From Algibacter sp. L3A6 (GTDB taxonomy: Bacteria; Bacteroidota; Bacteroidia; Flavobacteriales; Flavobacteriaceae): a DNA stretch of 64,000 nucleotides. Below the pieces are notes generated by a model, which saw only the letters and a program-made list of their open reading frames with translations, was not told the origin of the DNA and searched no databases. A program made the translations under genes and the position numbers. This document shows, piece by piece, positions 53,363-62,920 of the stretch. The stretch is taken from the NCBI RefSeq assembly GCF_009796825.1, contig NZ_CP047030.1, forward strand, positions 3,346,501-3,410,500, written 5' to 3'. The first letter of the stretch is position 1. Each line of letters opens with the position of its first letter.

Positions 53363-54802
53363 ATGAAAGAATTTAATCAATACATTAACGGGGAATTCGT
53401 GAAATCGACTTCTACTGAAACAACAGAAGTGTTAAATCCATGTACCGAAGATGTGTTATCCCTTATACCTAAGGGCTCTGTCGCAGATGCTAATTTAGCA
53501 TTGGAAGCAGCGAAAGCCGCGCAACATTCTTGGAAATCCCTTACTGCTGTAGAAAGAGCAAGTTATTTACATAAAATGGCGGATGTAATTCGCGAAAACA
53601 GAGTGTTTTTAGCAGAAACATTGGCAAAAGAACAAGCTAAAGTAATTGGTTTAGCACAAGTTGAAATTGATGTAACGGCAGATTATTATGATTATAATGC
53701 AGGTTGGGCAAGAAGAATTGAAGGTGAAATTATACAGAGTGATCGTAAAAAAGAACATATTTATTTACATAAAGCACCAATTGGAGTTGCTGTTGGTATT
53801 TGCCCATGGAACTTTCCGTTTTTTGTAGCGGCTCGTAAAATAGCACCTTCATTAGTTACAGGGAATACATGTGTACTTAAACCAAGTTGTATTGCACCAA
53901 ATACTATAATGGAATTTATAAAATTGATTGAAAAAATAAATCTTCCAGCTGGTGTATTAAATGTAGTTTGTGGTACCGGGCCAGTTGTTGGTAATGCTCT
54001 AACAACAAGCCCTATTACAGGTATTATAAGTTTAACAGGAAGTGTGTTTGCTGGACAAAAAGTTATGGAAGCTGCTTCAAAAAACATAACCAAAGTATCT
54101 TTAGAACTTGGAGGGAAAGCACCTGCAATAGTATGTGCTGATGCTAATTTAGATTTGGCTGTTAATGCAGTTGTATCCTCTAGAGTTATTTTTAGTGGAC
54201 AAGTTTGTAACTGTGCAGAACGTGTTTATGTTGAAGATTCTATATACGACGAATTTATGGCTAAAGTGACTAAGAAAATGAGCGAAGTAAAAGTTGAAGA
54301 TGCTTTTTCTGAAAACAATCCAGATATGAGTAGCATGGTTTCTAAGGCTCAGTTTGATAAAGTAGCCGAAATGGTGGAATATGCTAAAAAAGAAGGTGCT
54401 GAAGTTGTTGTAGGAGGAGGGCGTTCTACAAATTTTGATAAAGGTTATTTCTATCAACCAACCTTATTAACAAATGTATCACAAAATATGCAAATTATTC
54501 AAGAAGAGGTGTTTGGGCCTGTATTACCGGTTATGAAGTTTGGAACTTTAGATGAAGCTATAGCCCTGGCAAACGATAGTGAATATGGTTTAACATCGTC
54601 TATATTTTCTGAAAACATTAATAAAGTTATGCATGCTTGCGATCAATTGGATTATGGCGAAACTTACATTAATAGAGAGCATTTTGAAGCTATTCAAGGT
54701 TTTCATGCAGGTTGGAAAAAATCAGGATTAGGTGGTGCAGATGGTAAGCATGGTATGGAAGAGTACTTACAAACTAAAGTGGTATATGCACAATACCAAT
54801 AA
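53363..54802 (+). CDS. aldA: aldehyde dehydrogenase, likely lactaldehyde dehydrogenase
   Basis: The 479-residue enzyme oxidises aldehydes to acids with NAD(P)+. The general base is E248 in SLELGGKAPA and the nucleophile C282 in GQVCNCAERV. N-terminal MKEFNQYINGEFVKST and the NAD(P)-binding VGICPWNFPFF complete the set. Length and the FSGQVCNCAERVYVE block agree with E. coli AldA (479 residues), which oxidises L-lactaldehyde to L-lactate. This fits the locus: the aldolase makes L-lactaldehyde and the lactate enzyme is encoded two genes downstream. It heads the rightward transcript behind its own operator-like repeat. Confidence 0.93.
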   Translation: MKEFNQYINGEFVKSTSTETTEVLNPCTEDVLSLIPKGSVADANLALEAAKAAQHSWKSLTAVERASYLHKMADVIRENRVFLAETLAKEQAKVIGLAQVEIDVTADYYDYNAGWARRIEGEIIQSDRKKEHIYLHKAPIGVAVGICPWNFPFFVAARKIAPSLVTGNTCVLKPSCIAPNTIMEFIKLIEKINLPAGVLNVVCGTGPVVGNALTTSPITGIISLTGSVFAGQKVMEAASKNITKVSLELGGKAPAIVCADANLDLAVNAVVSSRVIFSGQVCNCAERVYVEDSIYDEFMAKVTKKMSEVKVEDAFSENNPDMSSMVSKAQFDKVAEMVEYAKKEGAEVVVGGGRSTNFDKGYFYQPTLLTNVSQNMQIIQEEVFGPVLPVMKFGTLDEAIALANDSEYGLTSSIFSENINKVMHACDQLDYGETYINREHFEAIQGFHAGWKKSGLGGADGKHGMEEYLQTKVVYAQYQ

Positions 54803-54837
54803 TATTTTAAAATATTAAGTAAATTGTTTTAGTAAAT

Positions 54838-54890
54838 AAAGCATACTATAATAAATGAAATTCATTTTAAAAATAGTATGCTTTATTTTT
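54838..54890 (+). terminator. hairpin between aldA and fucP
   Basis: AAAGCATACTAT (54838-54849) pairs perfectly with ATAGTATGCTTT (54873-54884), followed by ATTTTTC. It is weak as a terminator; read-through into fucP could adjust levels. Confidence 0.6.
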
Positions 54891-54930
54891 CTAAAATAGC
54901 GTAGCATTATTAAAAAACCATAACTAAGAC

Positions 54931-56232
54931 ATGAAAAGTTTAGAAAAAATACCCGTAGTCTCCAAAGAAGTACTAATCCCATTTATTTTAATTACATCCT
55001 TATTTGCTTTATGGGGTTTTGCAAATGATATAACAAACCCTATGGTTGCAGCTTTTAAAACTGTAATGGAAATTTCTACAGCAAAAGCGGCATTGGTCCA
55101 ATTTGCATTTTATGGAGGATATGCTACTATGGCAATTCCTGCAGCACTTTTTGTTAGAAAATACAGCTATAAAAAAGGCATTTTGTTAGGACTTTCCTTG
55201 TATGCTTTTGGAGCTTTATTATTTTATCCAGCAGCAGAGTTTGAAGTTTTTGGATTCTTTTTAGGATCACTTTATATTATAACATTTGGGTTGGCTTTTT
55301 TAGAAACAACAGCAAACCCTTACATTTTATCGATGGGTGATAAGCGTACGGCAACACAGCGTTTAAATTTAGCGCAGGCCTTCAATCCAATAGGTTCTCT
55401 TTTTGGAATGTTTGTGGCTTCCAAATTTATTCTTGCAGCCTTAGATTCAGAAGTAAGAAATGAAGCGGGCGAATTAATTTTTACCACCTTAGATGAAGCT
55501 AAAAAAGCAGTTATTAGAACACACGATTTAACCATTATAAGAAATCCTTATGTTATCCTTGGAATTGTAGTTATATTAATGTTGATTGTTATTGCTGTAG
55601 CAAAAATGCCTAAACGAGCTAACAATGATGAACAAGGTTCACCAGCAGAATCTTTTAAAAGATTATTTACTAACGGAAAATACCGTGAAGGTGTTTTTGC
55701 CCAATTATTTTATGTGGCTGCGCAAATTATGTGTTGGACATTTATCATTCAATATGCAGATAATTTAGGTATCTCTAAAGAAACCGCTCAAAATTATAAT
55801 ATTGTTGCAATGGGTATCTTTTTAACCAGCAGGTTTATTACTACTTATTTAATGAAATTTGTAAATGCTAAAAAGTTACTGATGATATTTGCGCTATGTG
55901 CTATGGTGACTATGTCTGGTGTTATTTTGATTGAAGGTATGATGGGACTTTATTTACTTGTTGCAACGTCTGCTTTTATGTCGTTAATGTTTCCTACTAT
56001 TTATGGTATAGCACTTAATGGTTTAAGTGAAGAAGATTCTACTCTTGGTGCGGCTGGTTTAGTAATGGCAATTGTTGGAGGGGCTTTAATGCCAATCTTG
56101 CAAGGGCATATTATAGATAAGGAAACAATTGGTTCTATGGCAGCTGTTAACGTCTCGTTTATATTGCCTTTTATATGTTTTTGTTTTATAGCTTTTTATG
56201 GTTATAGAACACTTAAAGTTTATGCAGATTAA
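54931..56232 (+). CDS. fucP: L-fucose:H+ symporter
   Basis: The 433-residue MFS transporter has about twelve membrane helices and begins ITSLFALWGFANDITNPMVA, the signature of the FucP/fucose-galactose-glucose permease family, in which the Asp-Asn segment takes part in sugar and proton binding. The central loop KMPKRANNDEQGSPAESFKR joins the two halves. It imports L-fucose across the inner membrane. It follows aldA after 128 bp with a hairpin between. No TonB receptor or SusD gene is nearby, so outer-membrane uptake must be by other systems. Confidence 0.93.
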   Translation: MKSLEKIPVVSKEVLIPFILITSLFALWGFANDITNPMVAAFKTVMEISTAKAALVQFAFYGGYATMAIPAALFVRKYSYKKGILLGLSLYAFGALLFYPAAEFEVFGFFLGSLYIITFGLAFLETTANPYILSMGDKRTATQRLNLAQAFNPIGSLFGMFVASKFILAALDSEVRNEAGELIFTTLDEAKKAVIRTHDLTIIRNPYVILGIVVILMLIVIAVAKMPKRANNDEQGSPAESFKRLFTNGKYREGVFAQLFYVAAQIMCWTFIIQYADNLGISKETAQNYNIVAMGIFLTSRFITTYLMKFVNAKKLLMIFALCAMVTMSGVILIEGMMGLYLLVATSAFMSLMFPTIYGIALNGLSEEDSTLGAAGLVMAIVGGALMPILQGHIIDKETIGSMAAVNVSFILPFICFCFIAFYGYRTLKVYAD

Positions 56233-56256
56233 TTCATTTTAAAAAATAATACGATT

Positions 56257-56424
56257 ATGGAAATTAAGGGTGAAATTATAGAAGAATTAGGGTTTGAGGC
56301 TTCAAAAAATGGTTTTTTTCATGAATGGCAATCTTTAACAGATATGCTTAAAAAAGAAAAAAACATATCTATAAGTGAAGCTTCAGAAATAGCTTTTAGT
56401 AAGTTATTTACTGAATTAAATTAA
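56257..56424 (+). CDS. small hypothetical protein in the fucose operon
   Basis: A 55-codon ORF, MEIKGEIIEELGFEASKNGF to AFSKLFTELN, fits between fucP and the lactate dehydrogenase gene on the same strand, 24 bp after fucP and 43 bp before the next gene. It is hydrophilic, mostly helical and without a signal peptide. The gap is otherwise unexplained, the codon use is like that of its neighbours, and the ATG is preceded by an A-rich leader as for many genes here. I do not recognise the family. Confidence 0.6.
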   Translation: MEIKGEIIEELGFEASKNGFFHEWQSLTDMLKKEKNISISEASEIAFSKLFTELN

Positions 56425-56467
56425 AAATATAAAAAATAGATCTCATTGATAATACTCTTCTAAAAAG

Positions 56468-57634
56468 ATGGCCAAGAAAAAAAAGGAAATTAAAATTAAC
56501 TCAAAATACCCTTCTATTACCGATTTAAGAAATAGAGCGATGGTAAAAATGCCAAAGTTTGCTTTTGAGTATTTGGATGGTGGCTGTAATGAGGATATAA
56601 ATTTAGATAAAAACCGTTCAGATCTTCAGAAAGTTGAACTCATGCCTCAGTATTTATCAAAGTTTGATAAATCTGACTTGACAACTGAATTGTTTGGTCA
56701 TACATATGATGCTCCTTTCGGTATTGCACCTGTTGGTTTGCAAGGTTTAATGTGGCCAAATGCGCCAGAAATATTGGCGAAATCTGCTTTTGAACATAAT
56801 ATACCGTTTATTTTAAGTACAGTAACAACTTCTAGTATAGAGCGTATTGCGGAGATTACAGAAGGGAAATCTTGGTTTCAATTATATCATCCGGCTCAGG
56901 AAAAAGTAAAAAGAGGTTTATTGGATAGATCTGCAGCAGCTGGAACAGATGTACTAGTTATTTTAGCTGATGTTCCAACTTTTGGATACAGACCTCGAGA
57001 TGTACGTAATGGTTTAGCGATGCCACCATCAATGAGCGTGAAAAATATTATTGAAGTTTTTAAGAAACCAGATTGGGCTATTCAAACTTTAATACACGGT
57101 CAACCTGCTTTTAAAACTTTAGAACCTTATATGCCTAAAGGATTAAATCTGAAAAAACTAGGTGAATTTATGGATGTTACATTCTCCGGACGATTAAATA
57201 CCGGCAGAATAGCTTCCATAAGAGAACAGTGGAAAGGTAAATTAGTTATTAAAGGTGTTGTAAGTGAAGAAGATACTGAAAAAGCAATTAGCCTAGGCGT
57301 TGATGGTTTAATTGTATCTAATCATGGAGGGCGCCAATTAGATGCAGGGCAATCAACTATAGTACCTATGACCCACTTAGCTAAAAAATATAAGGATAAA
57401 ATAAAAATCATGGTAGACTCAGGTTTACGTGGCGGACCAGATATTGCAAGAGCCATGGCTAGTGGTGCAGAGTTTACATTTATGGGGCGTAGTTTTATGT
57501 ATGGTGTTGGTGCTCTGGGAAAAGAAGGTGGTGACCATACTATTTCTTTAATGAAACGTGAGTTTCAACAGGTTATGGAACAGGTTTGCTGTGAGAAAGT
57601 AGGAAATTTATCTAATCATATAATAAAAAAGTAA
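56468..57634 (+). CDS. FMN-dependent alpha-hydroxy-acid dehydrogenase (L-lactate dehydrogenase-like)
   Basis: The 388-residue enzyme belongs to the FMN-dependent alpha-hydroxy-acid dehydrogenase family (LldD/glycolate oxidase). FMN and substrate residues are visible: FEYLDGGCNEDINL at the N-terminus, WFQLYHP, catalytic H286 in VSNHGGRQLD and the FMN phosphate site DSGLRGGPDIARAM then FMGRSFMYG. In this locus it should oxidise L-lactate, made by AldA from lactaldehyde, to pyruvate, passing electrons to quinone. Length matches E. coli LldD (396). Membrane association is usual. It closes the rightward run of genes. Confidence 0.9.
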   Translation: MAKKKKEIKINSKYPSITDLRNRAMVKMPKFAFEYLDGGCNEDINLDKNRSDLQKVELMPQYLSKFDKSDLTTELFGHTYDAPFGIAPVGLQGLMWPNAPEILAKSAFEHNIPFILSTVTTSSIERIAEITEGKSWFQLYHPAQEKVKRGLLDRSAAAGTDVLVILADVPTFGYRPRDVRNGLAMPPSMSVKNIIEVFKKPDWAIQTLIHGQPAFKTLEPYMPKGLNLKKLGEFMDVTFSGRLNTGRIASIREQWKGKLVIKGVVSEEDTEKAISLGVDGLIVSNHGGRQLDAGQSTIVPMTHLAKKYKDKIKIMVDSGLRGGPDIARAMASGAEFTFMGRSFMYGVGALGKEGGDHTISLMKREFQQVMEQVCCEKVGNLSNHIIKK

Positions 57635-58183
57635 TCATAGAACAATTTAACATAATTGAGTTGTAATCATAAAAAATTATTAAGTCTTGATTAACAATTC
57701 TCAAAACTTCAAGATGCAAATTAAATTGCTTTTTTTAATGCTCCTAATAAAAAAGGTTATACTTTAAGTGAAGGCAATTTGTGTTCACTAATTATTTAAT
57801 CAAGAACTATCACTTAGTCATTCAACTGATTACTTGTTTAATTAGGGGTTTTAAGAAACTATAACAATTCATTATAAGGTGTGGTAAAAAAACATTGTTT
57901 TTAGTGTAATAATAGGTTGAGTTTTTATATGTCATATATTTGTAAAAATTCATTTAATGTAAGTAGAAATTACGTTATTCATAAATTAAGACTTTAACTA
58001 TTAGAAACTTCTTGTTTTTAATAATAAATCAAGACTTTTTATGTGCTTACTGAGTGTGTAAATATGTATGTTTAAAACTTTATAAAATTAAACTATACCT
58101 AAATTAACGATCAAAGCTAAGTATACTAAGGAATTTAGTGTTTTTTATATTTAAGGAATAATCGTTTTAACTAATTGTAACCT
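57635..58183. other. gene-free stretch before the sensor pseudogene
   Basis: About 550 bp without an ORF I can support. A TATATTTG (57935-57942) with TTG 15 bp upstream may have been the promoter of the sensor pseudogene, but would leave a 240-nt leader. Nothing else is recognised. Confidence 0.45.
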
Positions 58184-60267
58184 ATGAAAATAAGAATAAT
58201 TCAACTATTGATACTTCTTTTTGCCAGTGTAAGTTACGCACAACAAAAGCAAATAAAGTTAAGCAACCAGCGTATAGAGGCTTTTAATAGTGAACAAGGA
58301 TTTTATCAAAACACCATACATTCCATTATCTCCGATAATAATGGTTATTTATGGGTGGCTACACCAAATGGTTTAGTGAGGTATGATGGGTATTCTTTCG
58401 ATTATTATTATCATAATATAGAAAATAAAAACGCCTTACCTAATAATTTTATTTCCAGTCTTTTAAATGACTCAAAGGGAAGATTATGGATTGGAACCCG
58501 CGGCGGGATTTGTATTTACTTAACCGATAAAGAAGAGTTTATTCCGGTAGAACACACAATTAAAAAGGAAGTCTTTATTAAAGAAGATGATAAAAAAAGA
58601 ATTTGGATTGGAGGTTTGGAAAAAATTGAAATATTTGATGCAAGCAGTGATAACTTACAAAAGGTAGATAAGATTGGTGAAATTAGTTTAACAGATATTT
58701 TAAAAGGAAACGTTATTACAGATGTTGAATTTCTCTCAAATTCGGAATTATTAGTATCTACGTCGCATAAAATATTTAAGATTGTTTTTAATCAAAATGA
58801 TAATTATTCTCATACTGTTTTAGAAGTAAAATTAGATGCGAATATTAAACATATAAGTGAAATTATTAAAATTAATAATTCAATATGGCTTGGCACACAA
58901 ACTGGTCTGTATCAAACCTTTTATGAAAATAATCAGTTAATTAAGGTTGGAGATTATTTTATAGAGGATAGTAAAAACACAGCTGAAAGCTTCGATATTT
59001 TATCTTTATTTCTAGATAAAGACAGTAATTTATGAATAGGAACTAGAGATAACGGTGATATAAAATATGATGTTAAACATGCCGAATTCACGTCTTTTCA
59101 ATACAATTCAAAATACAAAAATGTAATAACTAGTAATCGGGTTAATTGCTTTTTTGAAGATAATTTTGGAGTATTATGGATAGGAACGGCACATGGTGGG
59201 TTAAATAAATTTGATAAAAACTTAAAGGATTTTCAAAATTACTAGCATAATGCATTCGATGATAAGTCTTTGTCTAGCAATTTAATTACAGATTTAGTAG
59301 AGGATAAAGAAGGTGAAATTTGGGTGTCTTTTTTTGGAAGTACAATTTGAAAATCTTCAGGTCCATTAGATCTTGATAGCGGAAAAAGAATTTCATTTAA
59401 TAGATTACAAAATCAATTAAAAACGCTTGAAGATCAATGGGTTTTATCTTTGTATCAAGATCAAAAAGGCTATTGGTGGATTGGTGCCAATAAAGGCATT
59501 TTTTTATATGATGAAACCAATGATAAACTGCGTCTTATTCAATTAAATAGTAATGGAACTTCCGAAACTTTAATATTTAACCGGGTTATTGAACAAGTAA
59601 ATTCCAACCAAATTTTACTAGCGGGACAAAAAGTGTTTTTATTAACCAACCCATGGGACGCTATTTTAAATGATAAAGCCATTGAGATAGAAAACGAATT
59701 ATTTGACGCCGGAAATAGTAATCAAATTAATGATTATGCTAAAGATAGTTTTGGTAATCATTGGTTTACTAGTAGTAAGGGCGTATTTCGTGTAGAAGTA
59801 CAAACGGACCATTGGTTGGTTAAAGATTATTTTACAACAAGCTCTAAAAATAAAAGTTTGGCACTAAGTTATAATCATGTTTTTAGCATACATGTGGCTT
59901 CCAATAAAACAGTATGGCTCGGTACTTATGGAGGAGGGTTAATGCGAGTGGATTTAGATGCTAAAGGCATACCAGAAAATATAAAAAGTTATCATAGAAA
60001 TGACGGACTTCGGGATGAAGTAATTTATGGGATTTTAGAAGATAGCGAAGGCATGCTTTGGATGAGTACCGATATGGGGATTTGTTATTTGAATCTAAAT
60101 GATGAGGTTTTTAATTTTTATGATGTTAATGATGGTGTTTTAAGTAATAATTTCCGGCAGTCAGCATTTTTAAAGACAAGAGAAGGTATTATGTTAATGG
60201 GGGAGTAGATGGTTTAACGGTCTTTAATCTAAAACAAATTATAAAAAATATAAATGCGCCTAAAGTT
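58184..60267 (+). pseudogene. two-component propeller sensor (HTCS-type) gene, degenerate and truncated
   Basis: The gene starts with a signal peptide (MKIRIIQLLILLFASVSYAQ) and has many propeller repeats (NGYLWVATPNGLVRYDGYSF; GRLWIGTRGGICIY; GVLWIGTAHGGLNKFD; TVWLGTYGGGLMRVD). Three in-frame stops break it: TGA at 59033-59035 and 59348-59350, where Trp (TGG) would be expected, and TAG at 59243-59245. A lost G in the run at 60199-60203 shifts the frame just before the expected VDGLTVFNLKQI. The gene then stops at NAPKV; the Y_Y_Y, kinase, receiver and AraC domains are missing. It was probably a hybrid sensor for a polysaccharide locus. Confidence 0.88.
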
Positions 60268-60380
60268 TGTAGGGAAGCCTACAACGCATTAAAATGATAG
60301 CGAAACAATTCGGGATTTCAGAAATGCAAGTATATTGCGTGGCTTCTGGTGCAAACTGGAAACATGTCACAGATTATTGA
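60262..60380 (+). pseudogene. C-terminal fragment of an HNH/NUMOD-type protein
   Basis: Two frames together read KVCREAYNALK and MIAKQFGISEMQVYCVASGA then NWKHVTDY*. This resembles the DNA-binding tail of HNH homing endonucleases (VREAYN...IAKxFGISxxxVxxIxxGxxWKHV). It is fused directly to the broken sensor gene, with a frameshift between the halves. The homing-endonuclease domain itself is absent. The event that truncated the sensor may have involved this element. Confidence 0.5.
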
Positions 60381-60384
60381 AAAT

Positions 60385-60418
60385 AAAAAGAGGTTAACTT
60401 TTCAGCTAACCTCTTTTT
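60385..60418. terminator. bidirectional terminator
   Basis: AAAAAGAGGTTA (60385-60396) pairs perfectly with TAACCTCTTTTT (60407-60418), with A/T tails on both sides. It lies just after the DEAD-box helicase stop on the minus strand. Confidence 0.85.
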
Positions 60419-60442
60419 ATTCTTTATAATTAGGTGTTAACC

Positions 60443-61795
60443 TTATTTATTCTTGTTACGTTTATTGTAGTTTTTATCACCACGTGTTTTAGGTTTTTTA
60501 TATTTCGCAGCAATTTTAAATTTGTACGATCCACCTAAATTTTCTTTAGAGTTCTTTTCAGATTTCTCATGAAAAGCAGGCCCAGGAGCATCTTCATCCT
60601 TACGTTTTATAGGATTGTAATGTTCTTTAATTTCTGCGCGTTCTTCATCAATTTGCTCTGTAGAAATTTCAACAGTTTCGGGTATTTCCAAAACAGGAAT
60701 TTGCATATTCATTAAAGCTTCAATGTGTTCAACTAGCACCGTTTCTTTTACAGTAGACAATAATAAAGATTCGCCTTCACGTTCAGCACGACCAGTTCTA
60801 CCAATTCTGTGCATATAGTTTTCAGGGAAATCTGGCGTATCAAAGTTAATAACATGTGATACGTTATCAATATCCAAACCACGTGCCATAACGTCGGTTG
60901 CAATTAAAATACGGTTATGCCCTTCTCTAAATTGCTCAATACTTCTAAGTCTGTAATTTTGTGTTTTATTAGAGTGAATAACGCAAAGTTCATCATGAAA
61001 AATTTCATCTAATTGATCAAACAATCGATCTGCCATACGTTTGTAAGCCACAAATATCAAAACTCTACTATATTTTTCTGTATCTCTCAATAAGTGAGAA
61101 AGCAAGTTTACTTTAGTGTAAAAGTTAGGAACGTTGTAGCGCTCTTGTTTAATATTTTCTAGAGGAGCACCAGAAACAGCGATAGAAACGCGTTCCGGAT
61201 TTTTAAAGAAATCGTTAAGTAAAACATCAACATCCTGCGTCATCGTAGCTGAGAACATAATGTTTTGTCTCTTAGGAGGTAGAATATCAAAAATATTAAT
61301 TAATTGATGTCTAAATCCTAAATCTAGCATAACATCAACTTCATCAATCACTAATTTCTGAATAGATTTTAGTTGTAAAACACGACTTAAAGCCAAATCG
61401 TACATACGACCTGGTGTGGCAACTAAAATATCAATACCTTCAGCAATAGCTCTTTTCTGCGTGTTAATATTAGTTCCTCCATAAACACCTAATACGCGAG
61501 TATTAACGTATTTAGATAATTTTTCAATTTCATCTACAACCTGTACAACAAGTTCACGTGTTGGTACTAAAACCAAAACACGCGGGTTTTCCTGCATTGA
61601 ATATTTTAAATTTTTTAAAATAGGTAGCATGTAGGCAAACGTTTTACCGGTACCTGTTTGAGCAATACCAACCACGTCTTTACCCGAGCTAACAACGTTA
61701 AAAGCTTCTGCTTGTATCGGTGTAGGCGTAGTAAAGCCCAAATCGTCCAGAGCGTTATATAATGGTGTATTTAAATTTAAATCTTGAAAAGTCAC
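60443..61795 (-). CDS. DEAD-box-family RNA helicase (DEVD motif II)
   Basis: The 450-residue helicase has all motifs: Q motif FTTPTPIQAEAF, I AQTGTGKT, Ia PTRELVV, Ib ATPGR, II DEVD, III SAT, V ATDVMARGLDI, VI HRIGRTGR. Motif II is VIDEVDVMLD instead of the DEAD that names the family. A charged C-terminal tail rich in Lys (KKPKTRGDKNYNKRNKNK) should bind RNA. I start at GTG 61795: an upstream TTG at 61816 overlaps the -7 box. DEAD-box proteins unwind short RNA duplexes in ribosome assembly or mRNA decay. The exact role is unknown. Confidence 0.92.
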   Translation of the reverse strand: MTFQDLNLNTPLYNALDDLGFTTPTPIQAEAFNVVSSGKDVVGIAQTGTGKTFAYMLPILKNLKYSMQENPRVLVLVPTRELVVQVVDEIEKLSKYVNTRVLGVYGGTNINTQKRAIAEGIDILVATPGRMYDLALSRVLQLKSIQKLVIDEVDVMLDLGFRHQLINIFDILPPKRQNIMFSATMTQDVDVLLNDFFKNPERVSIAVSGAPLENIKQERYNVPNFYTKVNLLSHLLRDTEKYSRVLIFVAYKRMADRLFDQLDEIFHDELCVIHSNKTQNYRLRSIEQFREGHNRILIATDVMARGLDIDNVSHVINFDTPDFPENYMHRIGRTGRAEREGESLLLSTVKETVLVEHIEALMNMQIPVLEIPETVEISTEQIDEERAEIKEHYNPIKRKDEDAPGPAFHEKSEKNSKENLGGSYKFKIAAKYKKPKTRGDKNYNKRNKNK

Positions 61796-61813
61796 AATGG
61801 TAAGTTTAAGCGG

Positions 61814-61821
61814 CAAAGTTA
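61814..61821 (-). promoter_or_regulatory. -7 box of the helicase gene
   Basis: Read on the minus strand, TAACTTTG matches TAnnTTTG exactly. It overlaps an in-frame TTG, which rules that codon out as the start and favours GTG at 61795. Confidence 0.5.
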
Positions 61822-61894
61822 AGCTATTTTTTAGAACCTTAGCTAATTGAAAACTTGTTGTTTTACGAGCTAAGTTTATCTGTCATTTACGTGT

Positions 61895-62785
61895 TTACTC
61901 TAAATGTGCTTTTGCAATAGCAATATGGTAACTTGCTGTAAAACTTTGTTTAGAATCTAGTTTTAGAACACCTTCTTTTGTCATGAAATCTTGATTTGTG
62001 TTTTCATTATCTGCAATGCCTAACCAAGGCTCAATACAAACGTAATCTCCACTTGGCTTGGCCCAAATACCTAAGTACGGGAAGTTTGGGTAGCTTACAT
62101 TTAGTATTTCTCCATTCAATTTACTTTTTAAGCTAACACGTCTCGATTTTAAGTCTTTAAAAACAAGGGCATCATCATTAAACAAATCATGCTTTAAGGG
62201 TAATAGATTAGTATTATTAAAAACAGGTTCGGTCTTAGATGAAATTAAACCGCTTTCCATATTAATACAATGCGTTTTAGAGTTTTCGGCATGTTCAAAT
62301 TCTAAAAAATAATCATCATAAGTTTCATTTTCAAAAACAGGACATTTAAAAGCAGGGTGACCGCCTAGAGAAAAATAGAGCGATTTATCGTCAATATTGT
62401 TTACGGTATGTTTTATTTCAAGCGTATTTTCTGTTAAAATATAAGAGATAAAAAACTCAAATTTAAACGGATATATTTTCAATAACTCATCGTTATAAGT
62501 CAGTTTAAACGTAATACTGTTTTCTGTTTGTTCTGTAACTTCCAGGTCGTTACTATGTCTAATAAAACCATGTTTAGGCAAGCTGTATTCGTTATTATCA
62601 AAAGTGTAAATATTATTTTTTAAAGCACCAATAATTGGAAATAAATTTGGAGCAATACCACTCCAAATATCAGGATTACCATCCCACATAAAATCAGTAT
62701 TGTTCTTAACCGATGTTATTTTACTTAGTTCGGCTCCCGTTTTATTAATGGCTATTTTAAGTAATTTATTCTGTAAAGTGTACAT
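61895..62785 (-). CDS. aldose 1-epimerase-family protein
   Basis: The 296-residue protein is a galactose-mutarotase-like fold member: TLQNKLLKIAINKTGAELS at the N-terminus, LPKHGFIRHSND in the middle with the catalytic-type His, SLGGHPAFKCPVFENETYDD, and the C-terminal WLGIADNEN. It is of the YeaD/LacX-like branch, whose members are often annotated as aldose epimerases but whose substrates are unclear. I start at ATG 62785; the upstream ATG at 62815 adds ten residues without family support. It is unlikely to be the fucose mutarotase, as it is separate from that operon. Confidence 0.86.
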   Translation of the reverse strand: MYTLQNKLLKIAINKTGAELSKITSVKNNTDFMWDGNPDIWSGIAPNLFPIIGALKNNIYTFDNNEYSLPKHGFIRHSNDLEVTEQTENSITFKLTYNDELLKIYPFKFEFFISYILTENTLEIKHTVNNIDDKSLYFSLGGHPAFKCPVFENETYDDYFLEFEHAENSKTHCINMESGLISSKTEPVFNNTNLLPLKHDLFNDDALVFKDLKSRRVSLKSKLNGEILNVSYPNFPYLGIWAKPSGDYVCIEPWLGIADNENTNQDFMTKEGVLKLDSKQSFTASYHIAIAKAHLE

Positions 62786-62920
62786 AGTTATTTTTAAAAT
62801 TGGTATTATGGACAAAATTTACATTTTTTTATGGAAACTCATTAACTTTACCGAATAATATTTTTTAATCGAATAGATCTAGAATACTAGAACAAGAAAA
62901 ATAGCTTATTAAATTCCCTT

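Noticed and set aside
59033..59350. UGA/UAG recoding in the propeller gene
   Set aside because: Intact genes around it use TGA and TAG as normal stops and TGG for Trp; the gene also has a frameshift and truncation, so decay is the simpler reading.
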